NCBI RefSeq assembly: GCF_030687835.1
Contig: NZ_CP117449.1
Location: 2,728,001 to 2,792,000, forward strand
Reading direction: 5' to 3'
DNA: 64,000 nt
DNA from: Pseudomonas hefeiensis
Lineage (GTDB): Bacteria > Pseudomonadota > Gammaproteobacteria > Pseudomonadales > Pseudomonadaceae
Part shown: in pieces, positions 45,362 through 54,168 of the stretch
How the letters are laid out: each line of letters starts with the position of its first letter
Position numbering within the stretch: position 1 is the first letter of the stretch
The notes under the pieces: generated by a model
Database searches by the model: none
The model's input: the letters and a program-made list of their open reading frames with translations, nothing else
What the model was told of the DNA's origin: nothing
Position numbers and translations under genes: made by a program

Positions 45362-46603
45362 GTGAGCAGTGCCGGGCAATATTGCGCCTTTGTCGATGTG
45401 GCAATTTTCGATGCGGTGCGCACCCCCTGGGTTGATCTTGGTGGGGCCCTGGCCCAGGTTTCGCCTATCGATCTTGGGATCAAGGTCGGTCGTGAGGTGC
45501 TGGCCCGGGCCGGCATCGATCCTCTGGCCGTAGACAGCGTGCTGGCCGGCTCCATGGCTCAAGCCAGCTTTGACGCCTATTTGTTGCCACGGCACATCGG
45601 GTTGTACAGCGGCGTGGCGCAAACGGTTCCTGCGCTGGGGGTGCAGCGCATCTGCGCCACCGGCTTTGAGCTGTTGCGCCAGTCTGCTGAACAGTTGCGC
45701 GATGGCGTTCAGTTAGCCTTATGCGTGGCCAGTGAATCGATGTCACGCAATCCGATTGCTGCTTACACACACCGGGACGGGTTTCGTCTCGGTGGCGGGG
45801 TGCAATTCAAGGATTTTCTCTGGGAAGCCCTGTACGACCCGGCCCCCGGGTTGGACATGATCGCCACCGCCGACAACCTGGCGCGACGCTATGATCTGTG
45901 TCGCGAGGCGGTGGACCGTTATGCCTGCGACAGTCATCAGCGAGCCTTGCAGGCACAGCGCGCAGGCGCCTGGTGTGAGGAGATCGTCCCCATCGATAAC
46001 CAGGTGTTCGAACTGGAAGGCTATCAGCCAAGGGGCATCAAGCTGCCGCGTGGCACCGGTATCGTCACCGAGGACAGCCATCCGCGACCCACTGACTTCT
46101 CGGCTCTGTCGCGCCTGCGGGCGTTACATGTCGGTGGCGTACAAACCGCCGGTAACAGCTGCGCAGTCGTCGATGGCGCGGCGGCGGCCCTGGTAGGACG
46201 GGGCTCAGCCTGCACGCGTGTGCCCTTGGCTCGTTTGCTGGCCAGCGCGGTGGTCGGTGTGGCGCCTGAGTTCATGGGCATCGGCCCGGTACCAGCGATC
46301 CGCCTGTTGCTGCAACGCAGTGGATTGAGTCTTGATGACATTGGTCGTTTTGAGATCAACGAAGCCCAGGCGGCCCAGGTACTGGCGGTTGCGCAGGAGT
46401 TGGAGCTGGATCATTCCCGGCTCAACGTCCAGGGTGGCTCTTTGGCCGTCGGGCATCCACTGGCGGCTACCGGCTTGCGGTTGGTCATGACCCTGGCCAG
46501 GCAGTTGCGCCAGCACAATCTGCGCTACGGGATAGCCGCAGCATGTGTCGGCGGTGGCCAGGGCATGGGGTTGTTGATCGAGAATCCGACCTACCACCCC
46601 TGA
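45362..46603 (+). CDS. thiolase (acetyl-CoA C-acyltransferase family)
   Basis: A 413-residue thiolase that should cleave a 3-ketoacyl-CoA with CoA, or condense two acyl-CoAs. The nucleophile is C98 (QRICATG), with the catalytic H365 in GHPLAATG, C395 in CVGGGQG and the oxyanion NEAQA (332-336). The last has a glutamine where most thiolases have phenylalanine (NEAFA). GTG at 45362 is the only start that fits; an ATG at 45348 is out of frame and stops at once. With the acyl-CoA dehydrogenase downstream it forms the right arm of the aconitase X divergon. No CoA ligase or hydratase is adjacent. Confidence 0.88.
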   Translation: MSSAGQYCAFVDVAIFDAVRTPWVDLGGALAQVSPIDLGIKVGREVLARAGIDPLAVDSVLAGSMAQASFDAYLLPRHIGLYSGVAQTVPALGVQRICATGFELLRQSAEQLRDGVQLALCVASESMSRNPIAAYTHRDGFRLGGGVQFKDFLWEALYDPAPGLDMIATADNLARRYDLCREAVDRYACDSHQRALQAQRAGAWCEEIVPIDNQVFELEGYQPRGIKLPRGTGIVTEDSHPRPTDFSALSRLRALHVGGVQTAGNSCAVVDGAAAALVGRGSACTRVPLARLLASAVVGVAPEFMGIGPVPAIRLLLQRSGLSLDDIGRFEINEAQAAQVLAVAQELELDHSRLNVQGGSLAVGHPLAATGLRLVMTLARQLRQHNLRYGIAAACVGGGQGMGLLIENPTYHP

Positions 46604-46659
46604 GTTTATGCCCGCCTTGAGTGGTGGGTGGTCCGTTTTATACCCTGACGAGGTTACTT

Positions 46660-48414
46660 ATGTGGAGCTACCAGGCGCCTCTGCGCGATATTCAATTTGT
46701 GTTTGAGCACTGGTTGCAGGCGCCCGCTACATGGCGTCGCTGTCAGGCGTTCGATGCGCTTGATCTGCCGCTGGCGATGCAGGTGCTGGAGGAGGCGGGG
46801 CGCTTCAGTCAGAACGTGCTGGCGCCGTTGAACAGCAGTGGCGATCGCCAGGGTTGCCGTTGGAAGGCAGGCCAGGTCAGTACCCCGGACGGTTTTGCCG
46901 GTGCCTATCAGGCTTACGTCGACGGTGGCTGGCCTGCGCTGGCTTGTGGCGAGGCGCTGGGTGGGCAGGGGTTGCCGCAATTGCTCGATGCCGCGCTGCA
47001 AGAGATGCTCTATGCCAGCAACCATGCCTGGGCCATGTACACCGGCATCGTCTACGGTGCATACCTGTGCCTCAAGAGCCATGGCGCACCTTGGCTGCAG
47101 GAACGGTATCTGCCCGAGATCGTCAGTGGCCAAACCCTGCCTACCATGTGTTTGACCGAGCCCCAGGCAGGCAGTGATGTCGGCCTGCTGCGCTGTCGCG
47201 CCGAGCCTGGCGAAGATGGCAGCTATCGCCTGCAGGGTAACAAGCTGTTTATCTCCGGCGGCGAGCACGACCTTACGGAAAATATCCTGCACCTGGTGTT
47301 GGCGCGCTTGCCAGATGCGCCGTCGGGCAGTCGTGGCATCTCACTGTTCCTGGTGCCCAAACGACTGGACGATGGCCAGGCCAACGGTGTGCGCTGCGAC
47401 GGCCTGGAACACAAGATGGGTATCAAGGGAAGTGCCACTTGTTCCCTGGTTTTCGATGGCGCCAAAGGCTGGTTGATCGGCGAAGCCAATCAGGGCCTGG
47501 CGGCGATGTTCGTGATGATGAATTCGGCGCGCCTGCATGTCGGCCTGCAAGGCTTGGGGCATGCCGAGGCGGCGTGGCAGAACGCAAGGAAATATGCCGC
47601 CGAGCGGTTGCAGATGCGCGCACCGCTGAGACCCGAAGGGGTAGAGGCACAGGCTGCCGACCCGATTCATTATCATCCGGCCATGCGCCGGGTGTTACTG
47701 GAGTTGCGCACTGCCAGCCAAGGCATGCGAGCCATCGGCTATTGGGCCGCCCATTTGCTGGATCAGGCCGAGCATGCCGTGGAGCTACAGACCCGGGAGC
47801 ATGCCAGTCAACTGGCGCAGCTGTTGACGCCGATCATCAAGGCGTTCTTTACCGAGCAGGGTTTCCGCCAAGCCAGCAGCTCCTTGCAAGTGTTCGGCGG
47901 TTACGGCTATGTCGCCGAGTTCGCCATTGAGCAGACCTTGCGCGACAGCCGCATTGCCATGATCTATGAGGGCAGCAACGAAATTCAGGCCAATGACCTG
48001 CTGCTGCGCAAGGTACTGGGCGACCATGGCCGGGCGTTTGGCTTGCTGCTGGCGCAGATGCGCGAAGAGGCGAGGCTGGGTGGCGAATGGGTTGAGTGTC
48101 AGGGGTTCGCCGCAGCCCTGGAAAGTCTTTGCAATACACTGGCTGCGGTGGTCGAGGACGTGGTCGAACGGACGCGGGAAGACAGCGAATACCCCTATCG
48201 AATAGCAGGGGATTTCCTTCAGTTGTGTGGCGTAACGCTGCTGGCCCTGTCCTGGGCGCGGGCAGCACGGGTCTCCAGGGCATTGCCTGAAACGGATCCC
48301 CTGCGTGCCGACAAGTTGCAAAGCGCGGGGTTCTTTTTCGACTACCTGCCGTCCAGGCTGGCACAGCATCTGGCTGCGATCGTGGATGCCCGGGCTGCCC
48401 TGGCGTTTCTCTGA
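46660..48414 (+). CDS. acyl-CoA dehydrogenase, long (about 585-residue) type
   Basis: A 584-residue FAD-dependent acyl-CoA dehydrogenase with the extra C-terminal domain of the FadE/DmdC-like long group. Visible blocks are TMCLTEPQAGSDVGLLR, then ISGGEHDLTENILH, the GGYGYVAEFAIEQTLRD stretch, and IYEGSNEIQ with catalytic E437. Glutamate is where short- and medium-chain enzymes have it. The ATG at 46660 follows GAGG. It lies 56 bases after the thiolase and is convergent with the kinase gene that follows. It probably oxidises a short or branched acyl-CoA arising in the pathway. Confidence 0.88.
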   Translation: MWSYQAPLRDIQFVFEHWLQAPATWRRCQAFDALDLPLAMQVLEEAGRFSQNVLAPLNSSGDRQGCRWKAGQVSTPDGFAGAYQAYVDGGWPALACGEALGGQGLPQLLDAALQEMLYASNHAWAMYTGIVYGAYLCLKSHGAPWLQERYLPEIVSGQTLPTMCLTEPQAGSDVGLLRCRAEPGEDGSYRLQGNKLFISGGEHDLTENILHLVLARLPDAPSGSRGISLFLVPKRLDDGQANGVRCDGLEHKMGIKGSATCSLVFDGAKGWLIGEANQGLAAMFVMMNSARLHVGLQGLGHAEAAWQNARKYAAERLQMRAPLRPEGVEAQAADPIHYHPAMRRVLLELRTASQGMRAIGYWAAHLLDQAEHAVELQTREHASQLAQLLTPIIKAFFTEQGFRQASSSLQVFGGYGYVAEFAIEQTLRDSRIAMIYEGSNEIQANDLLLRKVLGDHGRAFGLLLAQMREEARLGGEWVECQGFAAALESLCNTLAAVVEDVVERTREDSEYPYRIAGDFLQLCGVTLLALSWARAARVSRALPETDPLRADKLQSAGFFFDYLPSRLAQHLAAIVDARAALAFL

Positions 48415-48454
48415 GGGGCGAGCCCCGGCCGGGTGTGCGCACGAGCGTGGGTAC

Positions 48455-49850
48455 TCAAAGCCGGGCAGGGTCATCCAACGGCTCCGGCCGAGACAACTCA
48501 AACAGCAGGCCCGGCTCCGCTCGTTTTGCAGACAGCGTCCAACCATGGGCCCGGGCAATTTCCTGGCAGATAGTCAGGCCAAGCCCCGCGCCGTGATCAC
48601 GGCGATGCGGCCCCCGCCAGAAGCGAGTGAATAAGTGCGGCAATTGCTCGCGATCAACGCCGGGTCCCCAATCGCGCACCCTGAGTGCATTCACGCTGAC
48701 GTGCAGCCTGACCTCAGTACTTCGGGGGGCATGTTGAATGGCATTTTCCAGCAGATTCTTGAGCAACGTGAAGAGCGCGCTCCGATCGGCCTGCCATTGG
48801 CCGCCGTCAGTAGTCTCGTCAACCAGAACGAGACGTACGTCGACGGCCTCGGCCATACGCTGCAGATAGCCGGAGGCTTCCCGGGGCGACATCGGCTATT
48901 TCCACCGTGGCCAAACTGTAGTTCTGCGCCTCACTGGCTTCGGTCAGGTGCAGCAGTTGATGAACTTGCCGGGTCATATGCGCCACGTCATTGAGCAGGG
49001 CGTTGCGCGCGTGACTGCCTTGCATCAGTTCGATTTGCGCGCGAATCAGCGCCAGCGGTGTTTTCAACTCGTGCGCTGCGGTTGCAAGAAACTCCTGCTG
49101 GACACGATAGCCTTGCTCCAGGCGCGCTAGCGCTTGATTGAAGCTGGTGACCAGCGGCTCGACCTCGGACGGCACGGTTTTTACCTGCAACCGGGAGTGC
49201 AGGGAGCGAGGGGAAATGGCAGCCGCTGACACCGACACTTCACGCAAGGGTTTGAGGGTGTAGCCTAGCGTGAAGTAAGCGCAGGCGCCGAAGACGAACA
49301 GCAGCACCAGGCTGAACAGCGCGATCCCGGCCCCCATGAATGGCCAGGCAAATCCCCCGTGGAGCAAATCCATTAGCCTTTCGCTGGCGGCAAATTGCAG
49401 ATACCAGGTCTTGCCTTGATGCTCGACAGGCGCGGTGGCGGCGTACATGACGATGCCTTCACGCTCGAACTTGAATCTCGGCTGTTCCAATGGAGGGCTC
49501 GTTGCAACTGAAGACCAAAACGTCGCTTCGGTGGAGGTCAGGGCCACATTGCCCGTTGAATCCAGCACGCGGAGGCCGATTTCCCGCCCCAGACTGTCGA
49601 AGGTCCAGACTCGGTCACCCTCACTGCTGTCGAATCCGATGGGCCGGCCAGTGGCATCGAACTGGAGCTTGCTGGCCAGTTCATGGGTGCGTTCGGCGAC
49701 GTCCGTGGTCAATAAAATATCGCTCTTTGACGTGACGAGTGCGAGCACCCCCAATGCAATCAGCAGGATGCTCAACCCCACGCCGACAATGTAGGCGAGC
49801 AGCACCTTGAAGCTGATGCTATTGCGCCACGTCCTCTTGACGAAGGGCAT
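48455..49850 (-). pseudogene. sensor histidine kinase, frameshifted (partner of the 49819-50505 regulator)
   Basis: The first part (from ATG 49850) has two membrane spans (about 16-40 and 172-196), a periplasmic sensor loop, HAMP-like linker and the H-box FLATAAHELKTP with H260. The ATPase domain (NLLENAIQHAP, RDWGPGVDREQLP, GAGLGLTI) follows in another frame. Removing one G from the GGGG at 48883-48886 joins the two as EIADVAREASGYLQRM and restores a normal QseC/PmrB-like kinase. As read, the protein loses its ATP-binding domain and would be inactive. The start overlaps the regulator gene by 32 bases. Sequencing error in a G run is the main alternative. Confidence 0.85.
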
Positions 49851-50505
49851 ATCCGAGACCTCTGAGGTTGACAATTCGATGGCGGGAGCCGATGGCAAGC
49901 AGCTTGCGGCGGATCCGGTGAAGAGCCACATCCAGTGCGTTAGGCGTGACGGCTTCGCTCAAGCCCCAGCCTGCCGCCTCTATTGCGGTGCGACGGACGA
50001 TTTCCCCTGGCTTGCGCAAAAGCAACAACATGATCTGCATTTCCGCCGGCGCGAGAGGGATGCTTTGACTGGCACAGCTCATGACGCCGATATCGGGTTG
50101 CAGGCTCAGGTCACCATGACTCGGCGCCAGTGGACGACAGTCCACGGGACGCCTTAGCAACGCCCGCACGCGCGCGACCATCTCATCCATGGCGAACGGC
50201 TTGGGCAGATAGTCATCTGCTCCGGCATCAAGGCCTGCGACACGGTCATGCAGCGCGTCGCGCGCCGTAAGGACCAGGCAGGGCATGCCAAGCCCGGCGT
50301 TGCGCAACCGCTGCAACAACACGAGCCCGTCGCCGTCCGGCAAGCCTCGATCAAGAATCAGCGCCTGGTACGGGACCCGCCCGATAGCCGCCCACGCGCC
50401 ATCGATGCGATTGACTACGTCGACGGCGATGCCGGCGCTCGCCAGGCCTTTGCACACCAGATGCGCCAATCGTTCGTGGTCTTCGACCAACAGAATGCGA
50501 CTCAT
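49819..50505 (-). CDS. OmpR/QseB-type response regulator
   Basis: A 228-residue response regulator. The receiver domain has the acidic pair in VEDH, phospho-acceptor D52 (LILDRGLPDGDG) and K102 (PKPF). The C-terminal winged helix ends VTPNALDVALHRIRRKL then RGLGYAL. It belongs to the QseB/PmrA-like group. Its ATG overlaps the stop of the MipA/OmpV gene (TGATG), and its end overlaps the kinase start by 32 bases, so the three form one tightly coupled operon transcribed leftwards. With the kinase broken it may rely on cross-talk. Confidence 0.9.
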   Translation of the reverse strand: MSRILLVEDHERLAHLVCKGLASAGIAVDVVNRIDGAWAAIGRVPYQALILDRGLPDGDGLVLLQRLRNAGLGMPCLVLTARDALHDRVAGLDAGADDYLPKPFAMDEMVARVRALLRRPVDCRPLAPSHGDLSLQPDIGVMSCASQSIPLAPAEMQIMLLLLRKPGEIVRRTAIEAAGWGLSEAVTPNALDVALHRIRRKLLAIGSRHRIVNLRGLGYALRQEDVAQ

Positions 50506-51320
50506 CAGAAGCGGTACAGGTAGCCGAAGAGCACGCTGTTTTCGGTAGATCGGTCTACCAGCGGGCTGTCCTTGATCTCATCGGCGAGGCTCGTGGCCTT
50601 GAGGTCAAGGAATACGGAGTGATGGTCATCGAACATATAGTTTCCACGAACACCAAGTTCGGTATTGAGGCCGGATTTCCCATCATAGGCCGCTCGATCG
50701 ATGCGAGCTTCACTTTCACGAACGCCAAAATAATAATCAACGTACTTCTGGTCCTGCCATATCGCCGCCATTCGTGGCGTGAGCGTGAGGTGCTCACCCC
50801 ATTGCCAGGACCTCTCCAGACCCAGGGTGAAGCGCTGGCCCTTGCTATTGCCCGATACGTCCGCCAGCCACTGGGTGCTGACATCGGCCAGAGGGTTGCG
50901 CCACTGCACCTTGGCGCCCGCCCAGAAGCCACCTTTTCGGTCGCTCATGCCATCAAGGAACCGGGCATCGTCGTCGTCATAACCACTGAAGTCGTATTCA
51001 CCGACGATGCTCAGATCCAGTTGCTGGGAGTCGTTGATCGTAAAACCCGGCAGCTTGATCTCGGCGGTAGGGCCAAATACTCGCACGTAGTCATTTTCAA
51101 AGTAGATCAGCGGTATGGCCTGGCTTTCACGGTCGACGCCCTTGTACGGTTGCTGGCTGCTGACCGCTCCCATGCCAAGGCCCCAGGATGAAGACGGCTC
51201 GGCGTTGGCGGACTCAGCGGCGAGGGCGGCCATGGATGAGCACAGACCGAGCACCAGGGCTTGGGTGGTGGCAGTCAACCGGGTCGCACTTGAAACGGTA
51301 GACAGGGGCGTGCAATGCAT
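50505..51320 (-). CDS. MipA/OmpV-family outer membrane protein
   Basis: A 271-residue protein: signal peptide to about residue 40 (LAAESANA), then GLGMGAVSSQQPYKGVDRESQAIPLIYFEND in outline, which is the MipA/OmpV opening. It ends with the barrel strand LFGYLYRF and a terminal phenylalanine. GGAGAA precedes the ATG. It heads the operon with the QseB-like regulator and the broken kinase. MipA-type proteins have been linked to murein enzymes and, in Pseudomonas, to sensing of cationic peptides through a two-component system; here the operon placement suggests a sensory or stress-target role. Confidence 0.88.
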   Translation of the reverse strand: MHCTPLSTVSSATRLTATTQALVLGLCSSMAALAAESANAEPSSSWGLGMGAVSSQQPYKGVDRESQAIPLIYFENDYVRVFGPTAEIKLPGFTINDSQQLDLSIVGEYDFSGYDDDDARFLDGMSDRKGGFWAGAKVQWRNPLADVSTQWLADVSGNSKGQRFTLGLERSWQWGEHLTLTPRMAAIWQDQKYVDYYFGVRESEARIDRAAYDGKSGLNTELGVRGNYMFDDHHSVFLDLKATSLADEIKDSPLVDRSTENSVLFGYLYRF

Positions 51321-51652
51321 GGGGTTCTCCAGATCAATAGGATTAAATCGACCCTATCGTCGAAAAGTTCTTCTTACTGGATACTTACCCAACAACCGAC
51401 ATCGATCCCTTCCAGGTACAGAGTCGCGAAAAAATCGCTATCCGATAGTGGGCCCCGGTGCCCTGCAACCCTTTGAACATACCTGTAGGGCTATTCTGAC
51501 AAGAATGTCAGGAAGCGGTCAGTTTGCGGACACCTTGATTGTCTAGACTGGCGGGTGGTACCTACAGGCTACCTTGCCAGTCGTGTGCAAAAATAACGCA
51601 AACCTGGGCCTCTGTTTGCCTGGTTGTCCCGCTTCTCGAGAGGAGTTACCTG
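51321..51652. promoter_or_regulatory. divergent control region between the two two-component systems
   Basis: This 332-base gap separates the MipA operon (leftward) from the CusRS-like pair (rightward). CTGACA-AGAA-TGTCAG (51496-51511) is a perfect palindrome. A 21-base element at 51518-51538 is repeated at 17 of 21 positions upstream of the DUF2790 gene (53781-53801). Both are probable response-regulator sites. No gene is supported in the gap. Confidence 0.6.
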
Positions 51653-52357
51653 ATGCGCTTGCTCATCGTCGAGGACGAGGAAAAGACCTCCTCCTATGTG
51701 CACCGTGGCCTGAGTGAGCTCGGCTACATTGTTGATGTGGCGAGTAACGGCATCGATGGGCTGCACTACGCGCTGGAAATGGAATATGACGTCGTGATCC
51801 TTGATGTCATGTTACCGGGCAAGGACGGTTATGGCGTACTGGAGGGCTTGCGCCAGCAGAAGAAAACCCCGGTCATCATGTTGTCGGCCAGGGGGACGGT
51901 GGATGATCGCGTAAGGGGGCTGCGGGAGGGCGCTGATGACTACCTCGGCAAACCCTTTTCCTTTGCCGAACTGGTCGCGCGCGTCCAGGCATTGATCCGT
52001 CGTCGCACCGCGGACACGGCTGACCTGACCCATCTGCGCATCGACGACCTGGAGGTCGACCTGCAAGCGCGCAAGGTGACCAGGGCCGGGCTGCGGCTGG
52101 ATCTGACGGCCAAGGAGTTCTGTCTGTTGAGCCTTCTGGCGCGGCACCAGGGAGAGATCCTTTCCAAACTGATGATTGCCGAGCAGGTCTGGGATATGAA
52201 TTTCGACAGTGATGCCAACGTGGTCGAAGTTGCGATCAAGCGTGTGCGAGCTAAAGTGGATGCGCCTTATCCACGCAAGCTGCTGCATACCGTCCGTGGC
52301 ATGGGCTATGTACTGGAAAGCCGTGAAGCCGATGGCAGACAAAATGGTACGTCATGA
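51653..52357 (+). CDS. heavy-metal-type response regulator (CusR/CopR-like)
   Basis: A 234-residue OmpR-type regulator with phospho-acceptor D51 (VILDVMLPGKDGYGVL), K100 (LGKPFSFAELVARV) and a C-terminal winged helix ending RKLLHTVRGMGYVLE. The receiver sequence RLLIVEDEEKTSSYVHRGLSE is typical of the CusR/CopR/IrlR group. The ATG at 51653 has AGGAG eight bases upstream. It overlaps the kinase gene by four bases. It probably regulates itself and the downstream DUF2790 gene, since their upstream regions share a long element. The metal or other signal is not evident because no efflux or copper-resistance genes are adjacent. Confidence 0.9.
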   Translation: MRLLIVEDEEKTSSYVHRGLSELGYIVDVASNGIDGLHYALEMEYDVVILDVMLPGKDGYGVLEGLRQQKKTPVIMLSARGTVDDRVRGLREGADDYLGKPFSFAELVARVQALIRRRTADTADLTHLRIDDLEVDLQARKVTRAGLRLDLTAKEFCLLSLLARHQGEILSKLMIAEQVWDMNFDSDANVVEVAIKRVRAKVDAPYPRKLLHTVRGMGYVLESREADGRQNGTS

Positions 52358-53730
52358 TGAAAGGATCAATAGCCAAGCGGCTCGCCCTGATGTTTGCGTT
52401 TTCGGTCATGCTGATCACCGCGATCAGCGCGACGCTGCTGCGCTGTTCCTTGAAGACATCGCTCGAAGATCAGATGCAAAACGAGTTGATCCTGCGCCAT
52501 TCCGTACTTGATCCGGTGCTCGCAAAATACGATTCGCCGGCGTTCTGGGTCGGCTTGCGTGAAAAGCTGGATGGCCTGACGCCCACGGATGAGCGGGTGC
52601 GTTATTGGGTCCTGGTTGACGACCCGGCCTACAGCTATGGCGGGGCGATGCCGGACGGCCAGGATTGGTCCAAGCGCCCGGATGGATTTTTCAGCATGGC
52701 GATACCCGACCGGCATCGTCCCATGGTGCTGCAAGTCAAGACCATCTCTGCCATGGGTAATCGCCCGGAGTTGCGCTTTATCGTGGGGCTCGATTCAACA
52801 CCATTCATGAAGACCCTGGACCATTTCACCAAGACGCTGATCCTGACTTCGGCGCTGGGCGTCGTACTGGTCGCGCTGCTGGGTTACTGGATCGCGCGTT
52901 TCGGCCTGGGGCCGGTCAGGCGGCTGAGCCGTCAGGCCAACAGCCTGCCGCCGGGGGATTCGAAGCAGCGACTGGACACCGAGTCGCTGCCTGGCGAATT
53001 GCAGGAATTGGCGGTGTCGTTCAACGGCGCCCTGGCTCGTCAGGAGGCCGCCTGGTGCCAGCTCGAAGGGTTCAACGCCAATGTGGCCCATGAGTTGCGA
53101 ACACCGCTGACCAATCTGATCGGGCAGACCCAGGTCGCGTTGGCGCACGGGCGTGATGTGGCTGAGCTTCAGGATCTGCTGCAATCGAATCTGGAAGAGC
53201 TTGAACGCATGGGCACCATCGTCAATGACATGCTGTTCCTGGCAGGTGCTGAAAGCGGGCAGCGCGCAACCGAGCTCAGCGATGTCTCGCTCTACGAGGA
53301 GGCGTCAAAGACGGTGGAGTACCTGGAGCCCGTCTTGCACGACAAACAGCTGCACGTGGTGATCAAAGGCGACATGCGCGTATGCATCGACCGACGCCTT
53401 TTTCACCGCTCTTTGGCCAATCTGCTGCAAAACGCGGCGCGATACGCGGTGCCGCAGAGCACCATCACTGTAAGTCTGGAAAGCCATGGCGTGCAGGCCA
53501 GGGTGAGCGTTTCCAATGCGGGCGAGCCCATTGACGACGTGCACCTGCAGCACTTGTTCGAGCGCTTCTATCGCGCCGATGTCGCCCGGGCGCGAAGCGA
53601 CGCGCACCATGGCCTGGGCCTCTCCATTGTGCGCGCAGTAGCGTCCATGCACGGTGGCCGTGTGTTCGCCCACAGCAAAAATGGCTTCAATACCTTCGGC
53701 TTCTCCCTGACCAGCCAGGCAGCCCGCTAG
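52354..53730 (+). CDS. heavy-metal-type sensor histidine kinase (CusS-like)
   Basis: A 458-residue membrane kinase with spans at about 10-30 and 161-181, a periplasmic domain of about 130 residues between them, a HAMP linker, H-box with H246 (ANVAHELRTPL), N-box (LANLLQNAARYA) and G-box (HHGLGLSIVRAV). All catalytic motifs are intact, in contrast to the neighbouring kinase. The gene overlaps the regulator by four bases. The family senses periplasmic copper, silver or similar stress, or sometimes oxidants; no metal-binding cluster stands out in the sensor loop, so the signal is uncertain. Confidence 0.9.
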   Translation: MMKGSIAKRLALMFAFSVMLITAISATLLRCSLKTSLEDQMQNELILRHSVLDPVLAKYDSPAFWVGLREKLDGLTPTDERVRYWVLVDDPAYSYGGAMPDGQDWSKRPDGFFSMAIPDRHRPMVLQVKTISAMGNRPELRFIVGLDSTPFMKTLDHFTKTLILTSALGVVLVALLGYWIARFGLGPVRRLSRQANSLPPGDSKQRLDTESLPGELQELAVSFNGALARQEAAWCQLEGFNANVAHELRTPLTNLIGQTQVALAHGRDVAELQDLLQSNLEELERMGTIVNDMLFLAGAESGQRATELSDVSLYEEASKTVEYLEPVLHDKQLHVVIKGDMRVCIDRRLFHRSLANLLQNAARYAVPQSTITVSLESHGVQARVSVSNAGEPIDDVHLQHLFERFYRADVARARSDAHHGLGLSIVRAVASMHGGRVFAHSKNGFNTFGFSLTSQAAR

Positions 53731-53746
53731 TCGCCATCACCCGATG

Positions 53747-53770
53747 GCCGGCGTGGCTCGCCGGCGTTTG
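53747..53770 (+). terminator. hairpin after the CusS-like gene
   Basis: GCCGGCG (53747-53753) and CGCCGGC (53759-53765) form a seven-pair GC stem with a five-base loop, followed by GTTTG, 17 bases after the stop codon. The short T run makes it a moderate terminator. Confidence 0.55.
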
Positions 53771-53780
53771 ACATCTTCCT

Positions 53781-53824
53781 GTCAGTCAGCAGTCACCTTG
53801 ACGTCAGGCTCCCCTCCCTAGAGT
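53781..53824 (+). promoter_or_regulatory. candidate promoter and regulator site of the DUF2790 operon
   Basis: The 21 bases at 53781-53801 match 17 of 21 bases of the element at 51518-51538. TTGACG (53798-53803) and TAGAGT (53819-53824) could be -35 and -10 boxes with a 15-base spacer. TGACA and TGTCA arms flank TCTTCC at 53769-53784. Confidence 0.5.
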
Positions 53825-53863
53825 GCTACGACCATCCCGGTAAGGACAGTCGTGGAGTCCACT

Positions 53864-54124
53864 ATGAACATTCGAAACGTGTCGATCGCCAGTCTTCTGG
53901 CATTCACCACTCTGAGCGGTTTGCCTCTGGTTGCCGAAGAGAAAGCGGATGTGCCTGCCTACGAATATGGCATGCCGCTGGACATCGCCAGGGTCATCCG
54001 CATTGAAGAACCGAAGTCGCGGGTGTGCGAGGTCGTGCGCGCAAAGATGACCTACGTGAATTCGCAAGGGGTCACCGAGCGCGTCAGCTTTCTGAAGCAG
54101 TCTGAGGTGTGCGTGCTCCAGTGA
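53864..54124 (+). CDS. small secreted DUF2790-family protein
   Basis: An 86-residue protein with a signal peptide (MNIRNVSIASLLAFTTLSGLPLVAEE in outline) and a short mature domain with YEYGMPLDIARVI, VCEVV and TYVNSQGV. This pattern is that of DUF2790 proteins, which are common in Pseudomonas. Two cysteines in the mature part may form a disulfide in the periplasm. The ATG at 53864 follows GGAG. Function is unknown. Its upstream region shares a long element with the CusR-like gene, so it is likely a target of that system. Confidence 0.78.
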   Translation: MNIRNVSIASLLAFTTLSGLPLVAEEKADVPAYEYGMPLDIARVIRIEEPKSRVCEVVRAKMTYVNSQGVTERVSFLKQSEVCVLQ

Positions 54125-54168
54125 CCGTTCGGCGGTACCGGTTCTTCATCCAAACAGAGAGCTCAACC

